Counted from the first letter of the stretch, positions 10,274 to 21,655 are shown. The stretch is DNA of 64,000 nt from Notolepis coatsorum (GCA_963971535.1 OZ020592.1:125972672-126036671), one strand, 5' to 3'. The notes: generated by a model not told the origin, from the sequence alone. Numbers and translations are program-made.

Positions 10274-11635
10274 ATGGTGGCCTGCAGACGCGAACGGCCT
10301 GGGTTTGGGGAATTGCTGGAGACCAGCGAGGATGCGTCGGTCTCTGCATGTCCGATGGAAACTGAGGATTTCATGGAAGAGTCGGACGGATTCTTGTTTG
10401 AAGGCCCTGTGGAGGCGAGTATCCCTCCCGTCCAGGAAACACCGGAGGGGGGAGAAATGTCTCCTTGGGGCGCCTTGTTCGAGGATGTCGGGGAACCACC
10501 TCGGCCTCTTCGGCAGGATGCCCTGCTATCAGCTACATCAGACTGTGGCTCCTCAACCGGTCGAAGCCTGCTGCATGTGAGGGATGCGGGTTCGGTGGAG
10601 GAAAGTCAGCAGGGGGAACTGCAGGCTTTGTTTCCCGAGCTCATGGCGGTAGCTGCCGCTGCAAACGGCGTGCCGCTGCCGCAGCCATTGCCTGCTCCTG
10701 CCCCCGATGATCTCATAGGTCATCTCTGGCAGCGTCGCCCGGTGAGAGGGGTGGACGTTGTCTACCCATTTTTCCCCTCAATGGGGGCCTATGTTCGTCG
10801 GGGCCAGGCGGTGTCTCACATCATGGGACTTACCCCCGCCTACATACCAGTTACGCGGGTGTCGGGGTTGGTCAAAGGTATGAGAGAGGGCGTGCCACGG
10901 CTTGATAGGCCGATGGCCGCTCTACTCTGTCCGGATGTGGTGTGGGAGCCATTATGCAAGCCGGTTCTCCATGGAAGATCGGCTAGGCGATTGGCATATT
11001 GGGGTGACCAGTCATTTATCGCTGGTACACAGTCGCTGGCTGCGGCTTCTAACATCGCGCAGCTGGCTAGATTTGTATCGGGGATAATGACGGGCGGCAC
11101 GGGTCTGACCGAGGTAAAATGCGATCAGATCACCCAGGCGGCAGGAGCTGTCCTGCATCTTACCCAGGTGCAGGCCATAGCCTCGGGCAAGGCGCGCGCC
11201 CTGGCCACCCTGACCCAGCGCCACCTTTGGCTGGAGCAGGCTCGAGTGCCAGAGAAGAAGAGAGCCCCTCTTCTGACGGCCGACCTCTCCGATGCTGGAT
11301 TATTCGGGAAGGCCCTGCAGCTGATGACCTCAACGTGCAGAGAGATGGCAGAGGAGCGGTCCGTGCTCCAGCCCCATTTTCCGCCTCCCGTTCTTGCCGG
11401 TGGAGTCAGAAGGCTTCCACGACGTCGAGCTCCCTCCGCCGTGCCTACCACTGCCTCCGCCGCCACTGCTGGCCCCTCCAAGAAGGTCAGGAGGAGAGAC
11501 AGCGATTCTGCTGCCGCCGGCCCATCCACAAGAGACGGTAGGGAACGACGTGACCAGCAGCCGATCCACTGCCGTCCCTCCGGGACTTCTCGGGGTGGCA
11601 AAACTCGAGCGGCTCGAGGCGGCAGACGCCGCTAA
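10274..11635 (+). CDS. Gag-like protein of a DIRS-type retroelement (tentative)
   Basis: This is an intact 453-residue frame. The start at 10274 (aagATGg, good Kozak context) is preferred over the in-frame ATG at 10229, which lies in the tandem repeat. The N-terminal third is acidic and Pro-rich. The middle has a conserved-looking alpha-helical block. Residues 316-345 carry RHLWL, then a charged loop, then LL-x-A-x-L-S-x-AGLFG. This order (R-x-x-WL, then L-x-P/A-x-S-x-x-GLFG) is what I know from Gag proteins of fish DIRS retrotransposons. The C-terminus is strongly basic (KKVRRRDSD and an RGGRRR end), suiting nucleic-acid binding. No reverse transcriptase, methyltransferase or tyrosine recombinase frame follows, so the copy is non-autonomous. 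The assignment rests on motif memory, not alignment. Confidence 0.55.
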   Translation: MVACRRERPGFGELLETSEDASVSACPMETEDFMEESDGFLFEGPVEASIPPVQETPEGGEMSPWGALFEDVGEPPRPLRQDALLSATSDCGSSTGRSLLHVRDAGSVEESQQGELQALFPELMAVAAAANGVPLPQPLPAPAPDDLIGHLWQRRPVRGVDVVYPFFPSMGAYVRRGQAVSHIMGLTPAYIPVTRVSGLVKGMREGVPRLDRPMAALLCPDVVWEPLCKPVLHGRSARRLAYWGDQSFIAGTQSLAAASNIAQLARFVSGIMTGGTGLTEVKCDQITQAAGAVLHLTQVQAIASGKARALATLTQRHLWLEQARVPEKKRAPLLTADLSDAGLFGKALQLMTSTCREMAEERSVLQPHFPPPVLAGGVRRLPRRRAPSAVPTTASAATAGPSKKVRRRDSDSAAAGPSTRDGRERRDQQPIHCRPSGTSRGGKTRAARGGRRR

Positions 11636-12350
11636 AGTGACTTTTCCCCCTGTGGTCCCCTCTACACCCTCCCCGGCCCCCTCATGATTTTGTGCCGTAA
11701 AAATAAATAAAAAGTTCCCTAAAAAGGGGACTATATTATTGGCCAAACAAACTGTGTGTTTCTTCACCAATACATATGATGGGGTTGCGAAATGTGAATC
11801 TGCATTATTACATTGAGAGATGAGTCGTGTTGTGTTACGCGATTAAGCAAGGTCTGCAAGCATACACTCAGTCATAGAAAGGTTCTATTAGCCTGACGCT
11901 CCACATGCAGGTAGAAGCTGGTGGTATGTTCCGTTGCTTGAGCAAAGTAATGTTGATCCACAACACTGTTGTGTTAGTTTCAGTAATACTCGTACACACG
12001 CGTTCCACGGCCTGGCCGTTACTCTCTGTCAGTGTTTTTGCTATGTACGACATAGAAAGCGGGTGTAGGATTCACACACACACGACTTGTTTTGTTATAA
12101 ATCCTGTTCACAGTCTGTGGGTAGCGGGCATTGTATTAGCTTATGCTATACATTGGCATTCTACCGAAGGTCTCAAAATGCTACAGTTGTTTTTGGTGTG
12201 TAGGGAAAAAGGGTTGTGTGAGGGGGTGCCGAATAAACCCCTCCTTCCCACTTGATTGGTTTAGGGGATTTTTCTCATTCTGCTGAGCCAGTCAGGGCCG
12301 AGCCGTTCAACGTCTTGGCAGGGGTGGGGGGGGGGGGGAGGGTTGTCCTG

Positions 12351-12381
12351 ACACGACTCCTATTACAAACAGGAGTCGTGT
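12351..12381. repeat. perfect 11-bp hairpin
   Basis: ACACGACTCCT and AGGAGTCGTGT enclose the loop attacaaac. The role is unknown. Confidence 0.85.
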
Positions 12382-13348
12382 ACAGGGTTTCCCCCCGTCA
12401 TAGCATATACGTTGCTATGGCGACGGCTTCCGTGAGTTAAGATCTTTACGTAAGGTTTGTGGTGTTAAAGTGTCGGGTTAGAGCGTAGGGCTTACGGGTC
12501 TGCTACGCTCGATTTTATGTGTAAACTTGAGTCAGTTGGTCACGTGACTCACAGTTGACATGTCTTTTTCATAACTACGACTCATGTGGGAAGGCTTCTG
12601 GGAAAGTTCGGTCTATACTCTTTGACAAAAGGAGTGACTGGATGTAAAAATGTAAACAGTTTTTACTCCCAGCTGTGCAGTTTGGGTTTATACTGTTGAT
12701 GCTTCTTCTTTATTATTATAAAGAGTTGGAGTTGGTTGCATCTCACCCCTCTTGTCGTTCCCCTGGGCGCCTTGGGGATTCAATGAAAGGTCTAAATAGC
12801 CTATTTATTGATGTGGATATACCCGACACACACATAGTGCTAGTTCGGGATGTTCTGTTGGACATTAAGCAACTGACTGGCGCGCCTTGGTTGCTTGGGG
12901 TTAAAACAGCGTTTTTATAAAGCAACTGGGATGGGGGTTTTCCTCTTCCGACGACCTGTGTGGTTGTCGACGGATTCTCGTTCATATCGGGGGATGATGG
13001 CGGAATGGATCTGAACATACGTAGAAGGGTTTCACGCCCTGGGGGTGGGCCGCCGGGCGCGGTTCGCACCGAACGTCTGGGTGGCGCCTTCTTTTCATGT
13101 CTAAGATCAACACGCATGTCTGCCCCTTCTCCTGGAGTTGGCAGGTCGGCGTGGTTAGGGCACGGGACTGGTTCTGGTCACGCTGGTCCGGATCAGTTGC
13201 ACCCGCCGGGGATGCAGATCTGCTGTTCTGGTACCCTGAGGGACTTGGGCTTTTTTCAGGGGGAAAAATGCCAGGTCGGTCCGGGTGTCACAGGGTTAAG
13301 CGCTATGGAGCCCTTGTTGGGTACATTGTATTCTACACTGTCGTAATG

Positions 13349-13466
13349 GCTTACGGCCGTGCCAACCTGTACACGCCCGATCTCGTCAGATCTCGGCCGC
13401 CACGCAGGTTGGTCTTGGTTAGTACTTGGTTGGGTGACCTCCTGGGAATACCAAGTACGGGGTGCT
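13349..13466 (+). ncRNA. 5S-rRNA-like sequence (pseudogene or element-borne)
   Basis: It aligns by eye with vertebrate 5S rRNA over nearly the full length: 'cacgcccgatctcgtc', 'gatctcgg', 'ggttagtacttgg' and 'cctgggaatacc' are all in order. The internal control region is altered. The closing stem (helix I) is lost at the 3' end. By contrast ccaacctg (13362-13369) and caggttgg (13405-13412) pair perfectly although both differ from the canonical 5S arms. It is either a 5S pseudogene, the head of a 5S-derived SINE, or a built-in part of the surrounding element. Confidence 0.75.
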
Positions 13467-14616
13467 TGGGGCTGGTTCTCCATTTCTTTCGCTCTTCTCT
13501 TACGCGTGGCGAAGAGGGGCCTATTGGGGTGGTCTTTGACCTCCTCGGGGGACCCTGTGCTCCCCGTATCGCCGGGCCCGGTCCGAAGTAATGTTTTCGT
13601 TGACCCGTAGGCCCGGGATAACCCTGTTGGAAACTGAAACACGGGTACTGTGGTGGTGCCGCAGGTACGTTTTGGAGTTTTTTTCCTGAGGGGTTATGGG
13701 ACCGACCACTGCATAGGGTAATGCCTGGGTGGTTGGTTCTCTGGTGTGTCGGTGCAGTGTCAACTCCCGGGTTGCCCGGTTGAGTGTGCCCCTGCACGTT
13801 CGTGACGTCTGCCAATTGTGTCAGCCTTCGCTTTGAGGGAGGTTTGTCATGGTGACGACAACGCCAGCATACGCCCCTTCCGCCGGGCGGCTGTGTTCAG
13901 CTGACCCCTCTGGCGCCTGTCTCGTCCGCAGTCTCCAGGCTCGGGTTAACAGCCTGTTGCCTGGTTTTTTCCCCGGTGCGCTACCTGCTTCCGTGGTAAG
14001 CCTTGTTATTACGGCCGTGCTGACTGCCTGTACTGCAGGGTCAGTGTGCCAGGCGGTGTACTATTGGGGGGACAGGGCCCGCTCGGCTGAGGGGCCTTTG
14101 TCCGAATACGCTGGCGATGTGGGGGGCGGGGTCACTAAGTGCCCACCTGGTGGGGTCTTGATGCTGGCATCATGGACTTCTCCGGGCCCCCGTTCCAGGG
14201 GGTCCAGTCCCTTTGGTGGGTCTGGGCCTTCCTTCGCGCTCCGCTGCTACGGCCTTGCCACGGGGTTGGGTTGCCCTTGACCCCGTGATTCTGGGGGCAG
14301 TAACGAGGTTGTTCCCTCCGTTCGTTCCCGGGTGGCATGCGGGTTGTGCGTGTGTGTAGTCGTGGGGTCAGGCCACGGTCTGCTCACCCTGTGCGTTGAG
14401 TTGCTTGAGTGCCTCTTCGCACGGTCGGGTCCGTCGCCCTCCCGGGAACCTCCAATAGGGGGGGTGCCCTCCATTAGGGGGGGTCGGGGGGGCTCGGCCC
14501 TCCCTGTTCTGATGGTTGTGGGGGGCCTTCAGCGGAGTGTATTTGTCGGCCGATGGCTCTCGCTCGGCCTCCCTTGTGCATGAGTGACGCCGAGCGAGAG
14601 CCACTATGATGCAGAA

Positions 14617-14670
14617 CGTTAGGTTATGAATATAACCAAGTTCTGTTAATAGTGGTGACGCTCGGCGTCC
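14617..14670 (+). repeat. 54-bp inverted repeat, left arm
   Basis: It is the reverse complement of 15642-15695 and begins 'aacgttaggttatgaatata'. The arms lie about 970 bp apart with a LINE fragment between. The motif 'agaacgttaggttat..ataaccaagttct' is itself partly palindromic and recalls termini of fish DIRS elements. A nearby word 'gcatgagtgacgccgagcg' occurs at 14579 and 15634 in direct orientation. Confidence 0.8.
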
Positions 14671-14757
14671 GACGCCGCTGCAGCCCTTGATCTCACCTTG
14701 TGGTGAAAGCTTGGGAAGGAGGAGAGCAGACGGCCACACACCTGCTTATGAAGGTAA

Positions 14758-15333
14758 GCAATGAAGGTGACAACCAGAACCTGCAGATTCCTCCTGAGCA
14801 ACGTCAGAAGGATACGCCCCTTCCTGACAAAAGAAGCCACCCAACTCCTCGTCCAATCAACAGTCATCTCCCGCCTCGACTACTGCAACGCACTGCTAGC
14901 TGGCCTCCCGGCCACTGCCACCAAGCCTCTTCAACTCATTCAAAATGCAGCGGCCCGCCTGATCTCAAACCTACCGAAGTCGGCCCATGTCACCCCACTT
15001 CTTAGGGACCTGCACTGGCCCCCTTTTGCTGCACGTATCCGCTTCAAGGCCCTCGACCTAGCATACCGTGCGGCAAAGGGAACCGCTCCCGCCTACCTCC
15101 GGTCAATGGTCTCTAACTACACACCCTCAAGACCCCTACGCTCTGCATCTTCTGGCCGCCTCAGATCTACTCCTATCCAAGCTCCCGGAGGGTCATCAAA
15201 GAGAAGCCGCCTATTCTCAGTCCTTGCCCCACAATGGTGGAATGAACTACCCATCCCAGTTAGGACAGCCGAATCCCGTCCAATCTTTCGCCGTCGACTA
15301 AAGACTCACTTCTTCAACCATTATCTGAAATGA
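14758..15333 (+). pseudogene. LINE C-terminal coding fragment, open to its stop
   Basis: About 190 residues read TQLLVQSTVISRLDYCNALL, then HVTPLLRDLHW, then APQWWNELPIPVR and a KTHFFNHYLK end. This is the region downstream of the reverse transcriptase in fish L2-like LINEs. The frame is intact to a TGA, but the endonuclease and polymerase are missing (5' truncated), so it cannot move alone. It sits between the inverted arms 14617-14670 and 15642-15695. It is nearly the same as the fragment at 7258-7620. Confidence 0.85.
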
Positions 15334-15545
15334 TAAAAAAAAAAAAAAAAAATCTAACCCCGACTAACCTTAATGTCATGCACTTGTCCTAATAAACTAA
15401 CCTACACTGTAACACGCAACACTTTGATGAACATTGTTACTCAGCTGATAGAGTTATACCCTTCTTGCTGTCTTGTCGCACAGAACTTGTAAGTCGCTTT
15501 GGATAAAAGCGTCAGCTAAATGACTAAATGTAAATGTAAATGTAA
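15334..15545 (+). repeat. LINE 3' UTR and tail
   Basis: An A-run (15336-15352) is followed by 'aagtcgctttggataaaagc', 'gtcagctaaatgactaaatg' and (taaatg)n. This is the characteristic 3' end shared by fish L2-type LINEs. Confidence 0.85.
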
Positions 15546-15641
15546 GCTAACGAGGGGTGTGGTCAGACGAATACTGGGATAAAGGTACATTGTGGAATTT
15601 TATTCAGTGCGCGTGCACGCGTGCGAGGACAGTGCATGAGT

Positions 15642-15695
15642 GACGCCGAGCGTCACCACTATTAACAGAACTTGGTTATATTCATAACCTAACGT
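15642..15695 (-). repeat. 54-bp inverted repeat, right arm
   Basis: Reverse complement of 14617-14670. It abuts the first unit of the 33-bp satellite. The preceding 15550-15640 has 'gcgcgtgcacgcgtgcg'. Confidence 0.8.
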
Positions 15696-15696
15696 T

Positions 15697-17112
15697 ATCA
15701 CATTTTAACATAAACAGATCACCTCAGTTATCACATTTTAACATGAACAGATCACCTCAGTTATCACATTTTAACATGAACAGATCACCTCAGTTATCAC
15801 ATTTTAACATAAACAGATCACCTCAGTTATCACATTTTAACATGAACAGATCACCTCAGTTATCACATTTTAACATGAACAGATCACCTCAGTTATCACA
15901 TTTTAACATGAACAGATCACCTCAGTTATCACATTTTAACATGAACAGATCACCTCAGTTATCACATTTTAACATGAACAGATCACCTCAGTTATCACAT
16001 TTTAACATGAACAGATCACCTCAGTTATCACATTTTAACATGAACAGATCACCTCAGTTATCACATTTTAACATGAACAGATCACCTCAGTTATCACATT
16101 TTAACATGAACAGATCACCTCAGTTATCACATTTTAACATGAACAGATCACCTCAGTTATCACATTTTAACATGAACAGATCACCTCAGTGATCACATTT
16201 TAACATGAACAGATCACCTCAGTGATCACATTTTAACATGAACAGATCACCTCAGTTATCACATTTTAACATGAACAGATCACCTCAGTTATCACATTTT
16301 AACATGAACAGATCACCTCAGTTATCACATTTTAACATGAACAGATCACCTCAGTTATCACATTTTAACATGAACAGATCACCTCAGTGATCACATTTTA
16401 ACATGAACAGATCACCTCAGTGATCACATTTTAACATGAACAGATCACCTCAGTGATCACATTTTAACATGAACAGATCACCTCAGTGATCACATTTTAA
16501 CATGAACAGATCACCTCAGTGATCACATTTTAACATGAACAGATCACCTCAGTGATCACATTTTAACATGAACAGATCACCTCAGTTATCACATTTTAAC
16601 ATGAACAGATCACCTCAGTTATCACATTTTAACATGAACAGATCACCTCAGTTATCACATTTTAACATGAACAGATCACCTCAGTTATCACATTTTAACA
16701 TGAACAGATCACCTCAGTTATCACATTTTAACATGAACAGATCACCTCAGTTATCACATTTTAACATGAACAGATCACCTCAGTTATCACATTTTAACAT
16801 GAACAGATCACCTCAGTTATCACATTTTAACATGAACAGATCACCTCAGTTATCACATTTTAACATGAACAGATCACCTCAGTTATCACATTTTAACATG
16901 AACAGATCACCTCAGTTATCACATTTTAACATGAACAGATCACCTCAGTTATCACATTTTAACATGAACAGATCACCTCAGTTATCACATTTTAACATGA
17001 ACAGATCACCTCAGTTATCACATTTTAACATGAACAGATCACCTCAGTGATCACATTTTAACATGAACAGATCACCTCAGTTATCACATTTTAACATGAA
17101 CAGATCACCTCA
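15697..17112. repeat. 33-bp satellite, about 43 units
   Basis: The unit is 'ttatcacattttaacatgaa' plus 'cagatcacctcag'. Units are almost identical. The only common variant is ttatcac versus tgatcac, which is grouped (16190-16225, 16385-16560, 17045). Because 33 is a multiple of three, long false ORFs of an 11-residue repeat appear; they are broken only by the TGA of the variant unit. Confidence 0.97.
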
Positions 17113-17876
17113 CAGAGTTGTCACCTGTGCAAAACCTCATTCTTCCACCTCAGACATATAGCCAGACTCTGTCCCACACTCACCCTGCCAGATGACCAAA
17201 CATTTGTTCACGCCTTTGTCTCCTCAAGGCTCGACTACTGCTACACGCACTGCTAACAAGAGCATCCAGAAGCTCCAGTACATTCAGAACTGTGCTGCTA
17301 GGATCCTGATGAGAGTGCGGAGATATGAACACATCACACCACGTACTCCATTCCCTACACTGGATCCCCATCTCCTTCAGGTTTGAATACAAGGCCTCCC
17401 TCCTCACCCATCAGTGCATCCACAGCAACGCCCCCCCCCCTCCTATCTAAAGGAGCTCATCGCTCCCCCGACCTCCACCCGCTGCCTCCGCTCTGGATAC
17501 TCAAACACACTCAAACCCAAACACAAGACACACCTCTGCACCGTGGGGGCGACCGGGCCTTCTGCTCAGCTGCTCCTCGGCTGTGGAATGCCCCCCCCGA
17601 CCGTCTGAGAGCACCACAGTCCGTTGAGGCTTTCAAAAGGGGACTAAAAACGGCACTTACATTTGTTTTTAACAAGGCATTTGCCTAAATGGACCGACTG
17701 ATGCCTTGTGTGTTTTACAGTTAAACATTTTTTTTTTATTATTTTGATCTGAATGTTTCTTCCATTTCACTGGTTGTTTTATTCATACATTTTTTTTAAA
17801 ATCTCCTTTCATGTAGCATTTTGTTGTTACAAATATAAAGTGCGTTACAAATAGAATTTATTATTATTATTAGAGT
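17113..17876 (+). pseudogene. LINE C-terminal remnant and tail inside the 33-bp satellite
   Basis: Frame-shifted pieces read AFVSSRLDYC, then GDRAFCSAAPRLWNAPPDRL and VEAFKRGLKTAL, another L2-like LINE C-terminus. It ends in 'acaaatataaagtgcgttac' and (ATT)n. Satellite-like sequence resumes at 17876-17925 ('agttatcacatttaacatga'), so the LINE lies within the array. Confidence 0.8.
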
Positions 17877-17925
17877 TATCACATTTAACATGAACAGATC
17901 ACTTTACAAAGTTATCATATTTTGA

Positions 17926-18500
17926 AACGTTTTATCCCCTCACTTTACTCACTCCCCTCTTATTCAACTGAAATAATTCTAAAATGACGTGGCCGCTGAC
18001 AGCCGGGGCAATAACAAAAAAGTACAGAAAACTGATTTGAAAAACAATAAATCAATAAGCCGCCCCTTCCATTCTAACAACGTGACACCTGCAGCTCATT
18101 AAACGAGGCCCAATGTCAACTCAGGAGAGCAGGGCACACAGAGCCCGCCTCCTCCCGCTTCCTCCAGCCTATTACGACACTACAAACCTCAAGCCCCGAT
18201 ATACTGTATGTACTAGAAATAAATATGATTGTCCCTTAATCTGATTTTATTATACCAGGGACTCCCGCTGGTGAACCCACAGAGGGGCGGTGATGGCTGT
18301 CGTGTTATTGCAGGGAGCGAGAGTGTGTTTTTCATATCACTTTTCTTTCACTGTGTTCTATCATGTCATGACTATTATTGTTCCTATTGCCGTGAGCGGA
18401 TCTGCATTTATGTGCACAGCAGAACTTAATAAAGTGGAGTTATTTCATTGTTTGTGTGAGAGTGGTATGGGCTGGATGGTGCTATTGTTGAGTGAGATTG
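17926..18500. other. unique sequence, no gene seen
   Basis: This is one of the few stretches without repeat character. 17990-18190 is moderately GC-rich with 'gtgacacctgcagctcatta'. It could be a conserved non-coding element of the psat1-tle4 interval, but that needs comparison. Confidence 0.35.
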
Positions 18501-18516
18501 TGTGTCTGTTTGTGTA

Positions 18517-18687
18517 GGTGTGTGTGTGTGTGTGTGTGTTTTCATGTGCACGGTATGTTTGTGAATATGTGTGTGTGTGTGTGTGTGCTTGTGCGCCTGT
18601 ACTGTATTTTTGTATGTGTGCTTGTATGGGTATATTCGTGTCTGTGTGCACGTTTGTATATGAATGTGTATGTGTCTGTGTTTGTAT
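18517..18687. repeat. degenerate (TG)n
   Basis: TG-rich with scattered CA, TA and CT steps. It ends at the GTAT target site of the Gypsy element. Confidence 0.9.
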
Positions 18688-18888
18688 TGTAGCGCTGAGA
18701 AGAAGGAGTCGGAGGCGGTGTCTCGAAGCTAAACCTAATTCCTTTATTCATCAGCGTAACAACAAATCGACGTAGTCGTATCGACAGTAAAATAAGAATG
18801 CCGGTGGCAGGAAGTGCCACCCTATAAATCGTCCGGGGGGAACTACCATTCCCAACGAGTTCCGTGTGAATTATGTACAGTCACTACA
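18688..18888 (-). repeat. Gypsy-1 3' LTR
   Basis: 201 bp with TG...CA ends (minus strand TGTAGTGACTG ... CAGCGCTACA). It contains a TATA-like 'tttatagg' and the poly(A) signal AATAAAG. By eye it equals the other LTR base for base. Confidence 0.95.
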
Positions 18889-18902
18889 CAAGCCCCCCCA
18901 GA
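18889..18902 (-). other. Gypsy-1 polypurine tract
   Basis: The minus strand reads ctgggggggcttg immediately before the 3' LTR, the usual place for plus-strand priming. Confidence 0.7.
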
Positions 18903-18904
18903 AT

Positions 18905-21655
18905 TCACCCATAGTCAAAATCCCCCCGGCGTGGGGGAACAATTGCCCGGCCTCTGCGTGTGCGGAAAGCCGGGGGCGGGGAGGGCGGAGTGGCATAAGC
19001 GCCCGCGCCGTCCACGACACCCGGGGGCACGAAACGGCCTCGGCGAGCGCGGAAAACCGGGGGCGGAGAGGGGAAAGCGTCGCAAGCGCCTGTACCCTCA
19101 CCGACACCCGGGGGCGCTGGCATCGGTGAGGCCGCCGGTGGCTCTGTGGGCGGTGGCACCCGGGGCAACGGCGGACGACCCCTGCGGGGGGGAAGGGCCA
19201 ACTCCAAAGGCTGTGAAACGTCTATGTGAGCGGGCTTGATCCTGTCAATTGACACGGTCTCCGTCCTACCGCCCATGTCGACCATGAGGTCCTTGTTACC
19301 GTGTCGCAGGACCCTAAACGGGCCATCGTAAGGGGGGCGTAGGGGCCCCCGGTGCGCATCGTGGCGAACAAAAACATACTCCGCCGTGTGCAGGCTGCGC
19401 GGCACCCGGGAAACGGGGGTACCATGCTGCGACGTGGGAATCGGGGCGAAGGTCTGAGCCGCTTCTCGCAGGGTGGAACGCTGGCTGGCCGCGGACCAAG
19501 GGGTTGTCGCGTCCGGAATGAAATCCCCCGGGACGCGCAATGTCTGGCCGTATAACAGTTCCGCGGACGAGGCCTGCAGGTCTTCCTTGGGGGCGCTCCT
19601 AAGTCCGAGCATGACCCACGGCAGCTTATCCACCCAGTTGCCGTCCGTCAGGCCTGCGCGCAGCGCCGCCTTCATGGACCGGTGGAAACGTTCGCATAGC
19701 CCGTTGGCCTGCGGGTGGTACGCGGTTGTACGGTGCAGCTTAACCCCCAGGCCGCTGGTGACCGCGTTCCAGAGCTCTGAGGTGAACTGCGAGCCCCGGT
19801 CGGAGGAGAGGTCCGACGGGGTCCCGAAACGTGCGATCCACGTGCTGATAAAGGCGCGGGCCACGTCGGAAGAAGACGTCGAGGCGAGGGGAACGGCTTC
19901 CGGCCATCGGGTGGTCCTGTCCACCATAGTGAACAGGTAGGTAAACCCGTGAGAGGAAGAAAGCGGGCCCACGAGGTCAACATTGACGTGGTCGAACCTC
20001 CTCTCGGGAACCACGAATGTCACAAGCGGGGCCTTGGTATGTCGGTGCACTTTAGCCCGTTGGCAGGACACACACGCGTCGACCCAGGCCATCACGTCTT
20101 TCTTGAGCCCTCGCCACACAAACTTCTGTGACACCAACCTGCTCGAAGGCTTCCTACCGGGGTGAGACAGGTCGTGCACAGCCTCGAAAGCCCGCCTGCG
20201 CCAGCCTATAGGGACCAGCGGCCGGGGTTGCCCGGTGGAGAGGTCACAGAGCAGGGACGCGCCCGAGCCGCCAATCGCGACGTCTCTGAGGCGCAGACTG
20301 GTATCCGCTGTCCTGAGGGCCTGGATGTCGTGGTCGGAGGCCTGTTCCGAGCCCATGGCGACGTAGTCGAGGCCCAGTTGCACAGCTCCGATGACGACCC
20401 TGGATAGGCAGTCTGCGACCACGTTGGCCTTCCCGGCGATATGCCGTATGTCTGTCGTGTACTCGGAAATGTACGAGAGTTGGCGCTGTTGCCGCGCGGA
20501 CCACGGTTCAGCCACCTTGGACATGGAGAACGTGAGGGGTTTGTGGTCGACGAAGGCCGTAAACTCCCGGCCCTCCAGCATGAAACGAAAATGGCGCACC
20601 GCCAACCAGAGACCTAGGAGCTCTCTGTCAAATGCGCTGTACTTGCGCTCCCTGGGGGTCAGTTGACGGCTGAAAAACGCCAGCGGTTGCCAGGCGCCGT
20701 CAACGTATTGCTCATGCACTGCGCCCACCGCGTAGTCTGACGCGTCGGTGGTAATGGCGACCGGGGCCCCCGGTGACGGGTGAGCCAACATGGCTGCACC
20801 CGCCAGGGCCGCCTTGGTGGCCGCGAAGGCTGTCGTCCTCTCGGCCGTCCAGTCGACCGGCTGGTTGGGGGACTTGTCCTTCAGCGCCTCGTAAAGCGGC
20901 CGCATGGTGTGGGCCGCCCGGGGGATGAACCGGTGATAAAACGTCACCATCCCGAGAAATTCCCTGAGCGCCCGGGCCGTCGGGGGTCGTGGGAAAGCGG
21001 AAACGGCCTCCACTTTCGACGGGAGGGGGGCGGCCCCCCTCCTGTCGATGAGGTGTCCGAGGAACCGTATGGAGGTCAACCCGAACTGACACTTAGCCGG
21101 GTTGATGATTAGGCCGTTTTGGCCCAGCCTCGTAAAGAGGCATCGTAGGTGCTCCAGGTGCTCTTCGGGCGAGGAGCTGGCGACGAGGATGTCGTCCAGG
21201 TAGACAAAAATAAACGGCATGTCTCTGAGCGTCGAGTCCATTAGCCTCTGGAAAGACTGTGCCGCGTTCTTCAGTCCGAACGGCATCCGTAGGAACTCAA
21301 ACAGACCGAAGGGTGTTACCACCGCCGTCTTCGGGACGTCCAAGGGGTGTACCGGCACTTGGTGGTAACCGCGTACCAGGTCTACTTTCGAAAAGAACAG
21401 CTTACCCGCCAGGTGCCCTGAGAAGTCCTGGATGTGGGGGACCGGGTAGCGGTCTGGCGTGGTAGCGTCGTTGAGGCGTCTGTAGTCCCCGCACGGTCTC
21501 CATCCCCCGTCCGGTTTGGGCACGATGTGCAGCGGCGAGGCCCAGGGGCTGTCCGAGCGTCGGACAATCCCCAACTTCTCCATGTTGGCGAACTCTGACC
21601 TAGCGACTGCTAGTCTGTCAGGGTTGAGCCGGCGGGCCCTAGCGTACACGGGAGC
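18905..21655 (-). CDS. pol: Gypsy-1 Pol: reverse transcriptase, RNase H, integrase
   Basis: About 916 codons are open. The reverse transcriptase has [18 protein letters not shown] (residues 43-60) and the YLDD catalytic motif at about 150-153. RNase H follows with TDASDYA near 301, DRELL near 341 and VADCLSR near 411. The integrase has an H-x-H-C-x2-C zinc-binding region near 490-530 and the DDE residues in [14 protein letters not shown] and LCERF. The C-terminus is Pro/Arg-rich. The frame continues from the protease without a shift but across a TGA at 21656-21658, so Pol could be made only by readthrough or from a parental copy without the stop. Otherwise all key residues are present. Confidence 0.93.
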   Translation of the reverse strand, partial: APVYARARRLNPDRLAVARSEFANMEKLGIVRRSDSPWASPLHIVPKPDGGWRPCGDYRRLNDATTPDRYPVPHIQDFSGHLAGKLFFSKVDLVRGYHQVPVHPLDVPKTAVVTPFGLFEFLRMPFGLKNAAQSFQRLMDSTLRDMPFIFVYLDDILVASSSPEEHLEHLRCLFTRLGQNGLIINPAKCQFGLTSIRFLGHLIDRRGAAPLPSKVEAVSAFPRPPTARALREFLGMVTFYHRFIPRAAHTMRPLYEALKDKSPNQPVDWTAERTTAFAATKAALAGAAMLAHPSPGAPVAITTDASDYAVGAVHEQYVDGAWQPLAFFSRQLTPRERKYSAFDRELLGLWLAVRHFRFMLEGREFTAFVDHKPLTFSMSKVAEPWSARQQRQLSYISEYTTDIRHIAGKANVVADCLSRVVIGAVQLGLDYVAMGSEQASDHDIQALRTADTSLRLRDVAIGGSGASLLCDLSTGQPRPLVPIGWRRRAFEAVHDLSHPGRKPSSRLVSQKFVWRGLKKDVMAWVDACVSCQRAKVHRHTKAPLVTFVVPERRFDHVNVDLVGPLSSSHGFTYLFTMVDRTTRWPEAVPLASTSSSDVARAFISTWIARFGTPSDLSSDRGSQFTSELWNAVTSGLGVKLHRTTAYHPQANGLCERFHRSMKAALRAGLTDGNWVDKLPWVMLGLRSAPKEDLQASSAELLYGQTLRVPGDFIPDATTPWSAASQRSTLREAAQTFAPIPTSQHGTPVSRVPRSLHTAEYVFVRHDAHRGPLRPPYDGPFRVLRHGNKDLMVDMGGRTETVSIDRIKPAHIDVSQPLELALPPRRGRPPLPRVPPPTEPPAASPMPAPPGVGEGTGACDAFPSPPPVFRARRGRFVPPGVVDGAGAYATPPSPPPAFRTRRGRAIVPPRRGDFDYG

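Larger units (their letters stand above)
11636..14616 (+). mobile_element. GC/GT-rich non-coding body of the DIRS-like element
   Basis: This 3-kb stretch has no recognisable protein and a base composition richer in G+C than its surroundings. It holds A-rich 'aaataaataaaaag' after the Gag-like ORF, a hairpin (12351-12381) and a 5S-like sequence (13349-13466). Its part 13690-14010 has a diverged relative on the minus strand at 24493-24918. It ends at the inverted repeat 14617. I treat it as one element with the Gag-like ORF, which is inference. Confidence 0.45.

Noticed and set aside
13849..14280. 143-codon frame in the GC-rich segment
   Set aside because: No known domain. The related segment at 24493-24918 does not preserve the frame, so it is not under coding constraint.
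15743..17050. Apparent proteins of an exactly repeated 11-residue motif (MNRSPQLSHFN)
   Set aside because: The 33-bp satellite is a multiple of three, so any stop-free unit gives a long frame. There is no promoter, signal or non-repeat domain.
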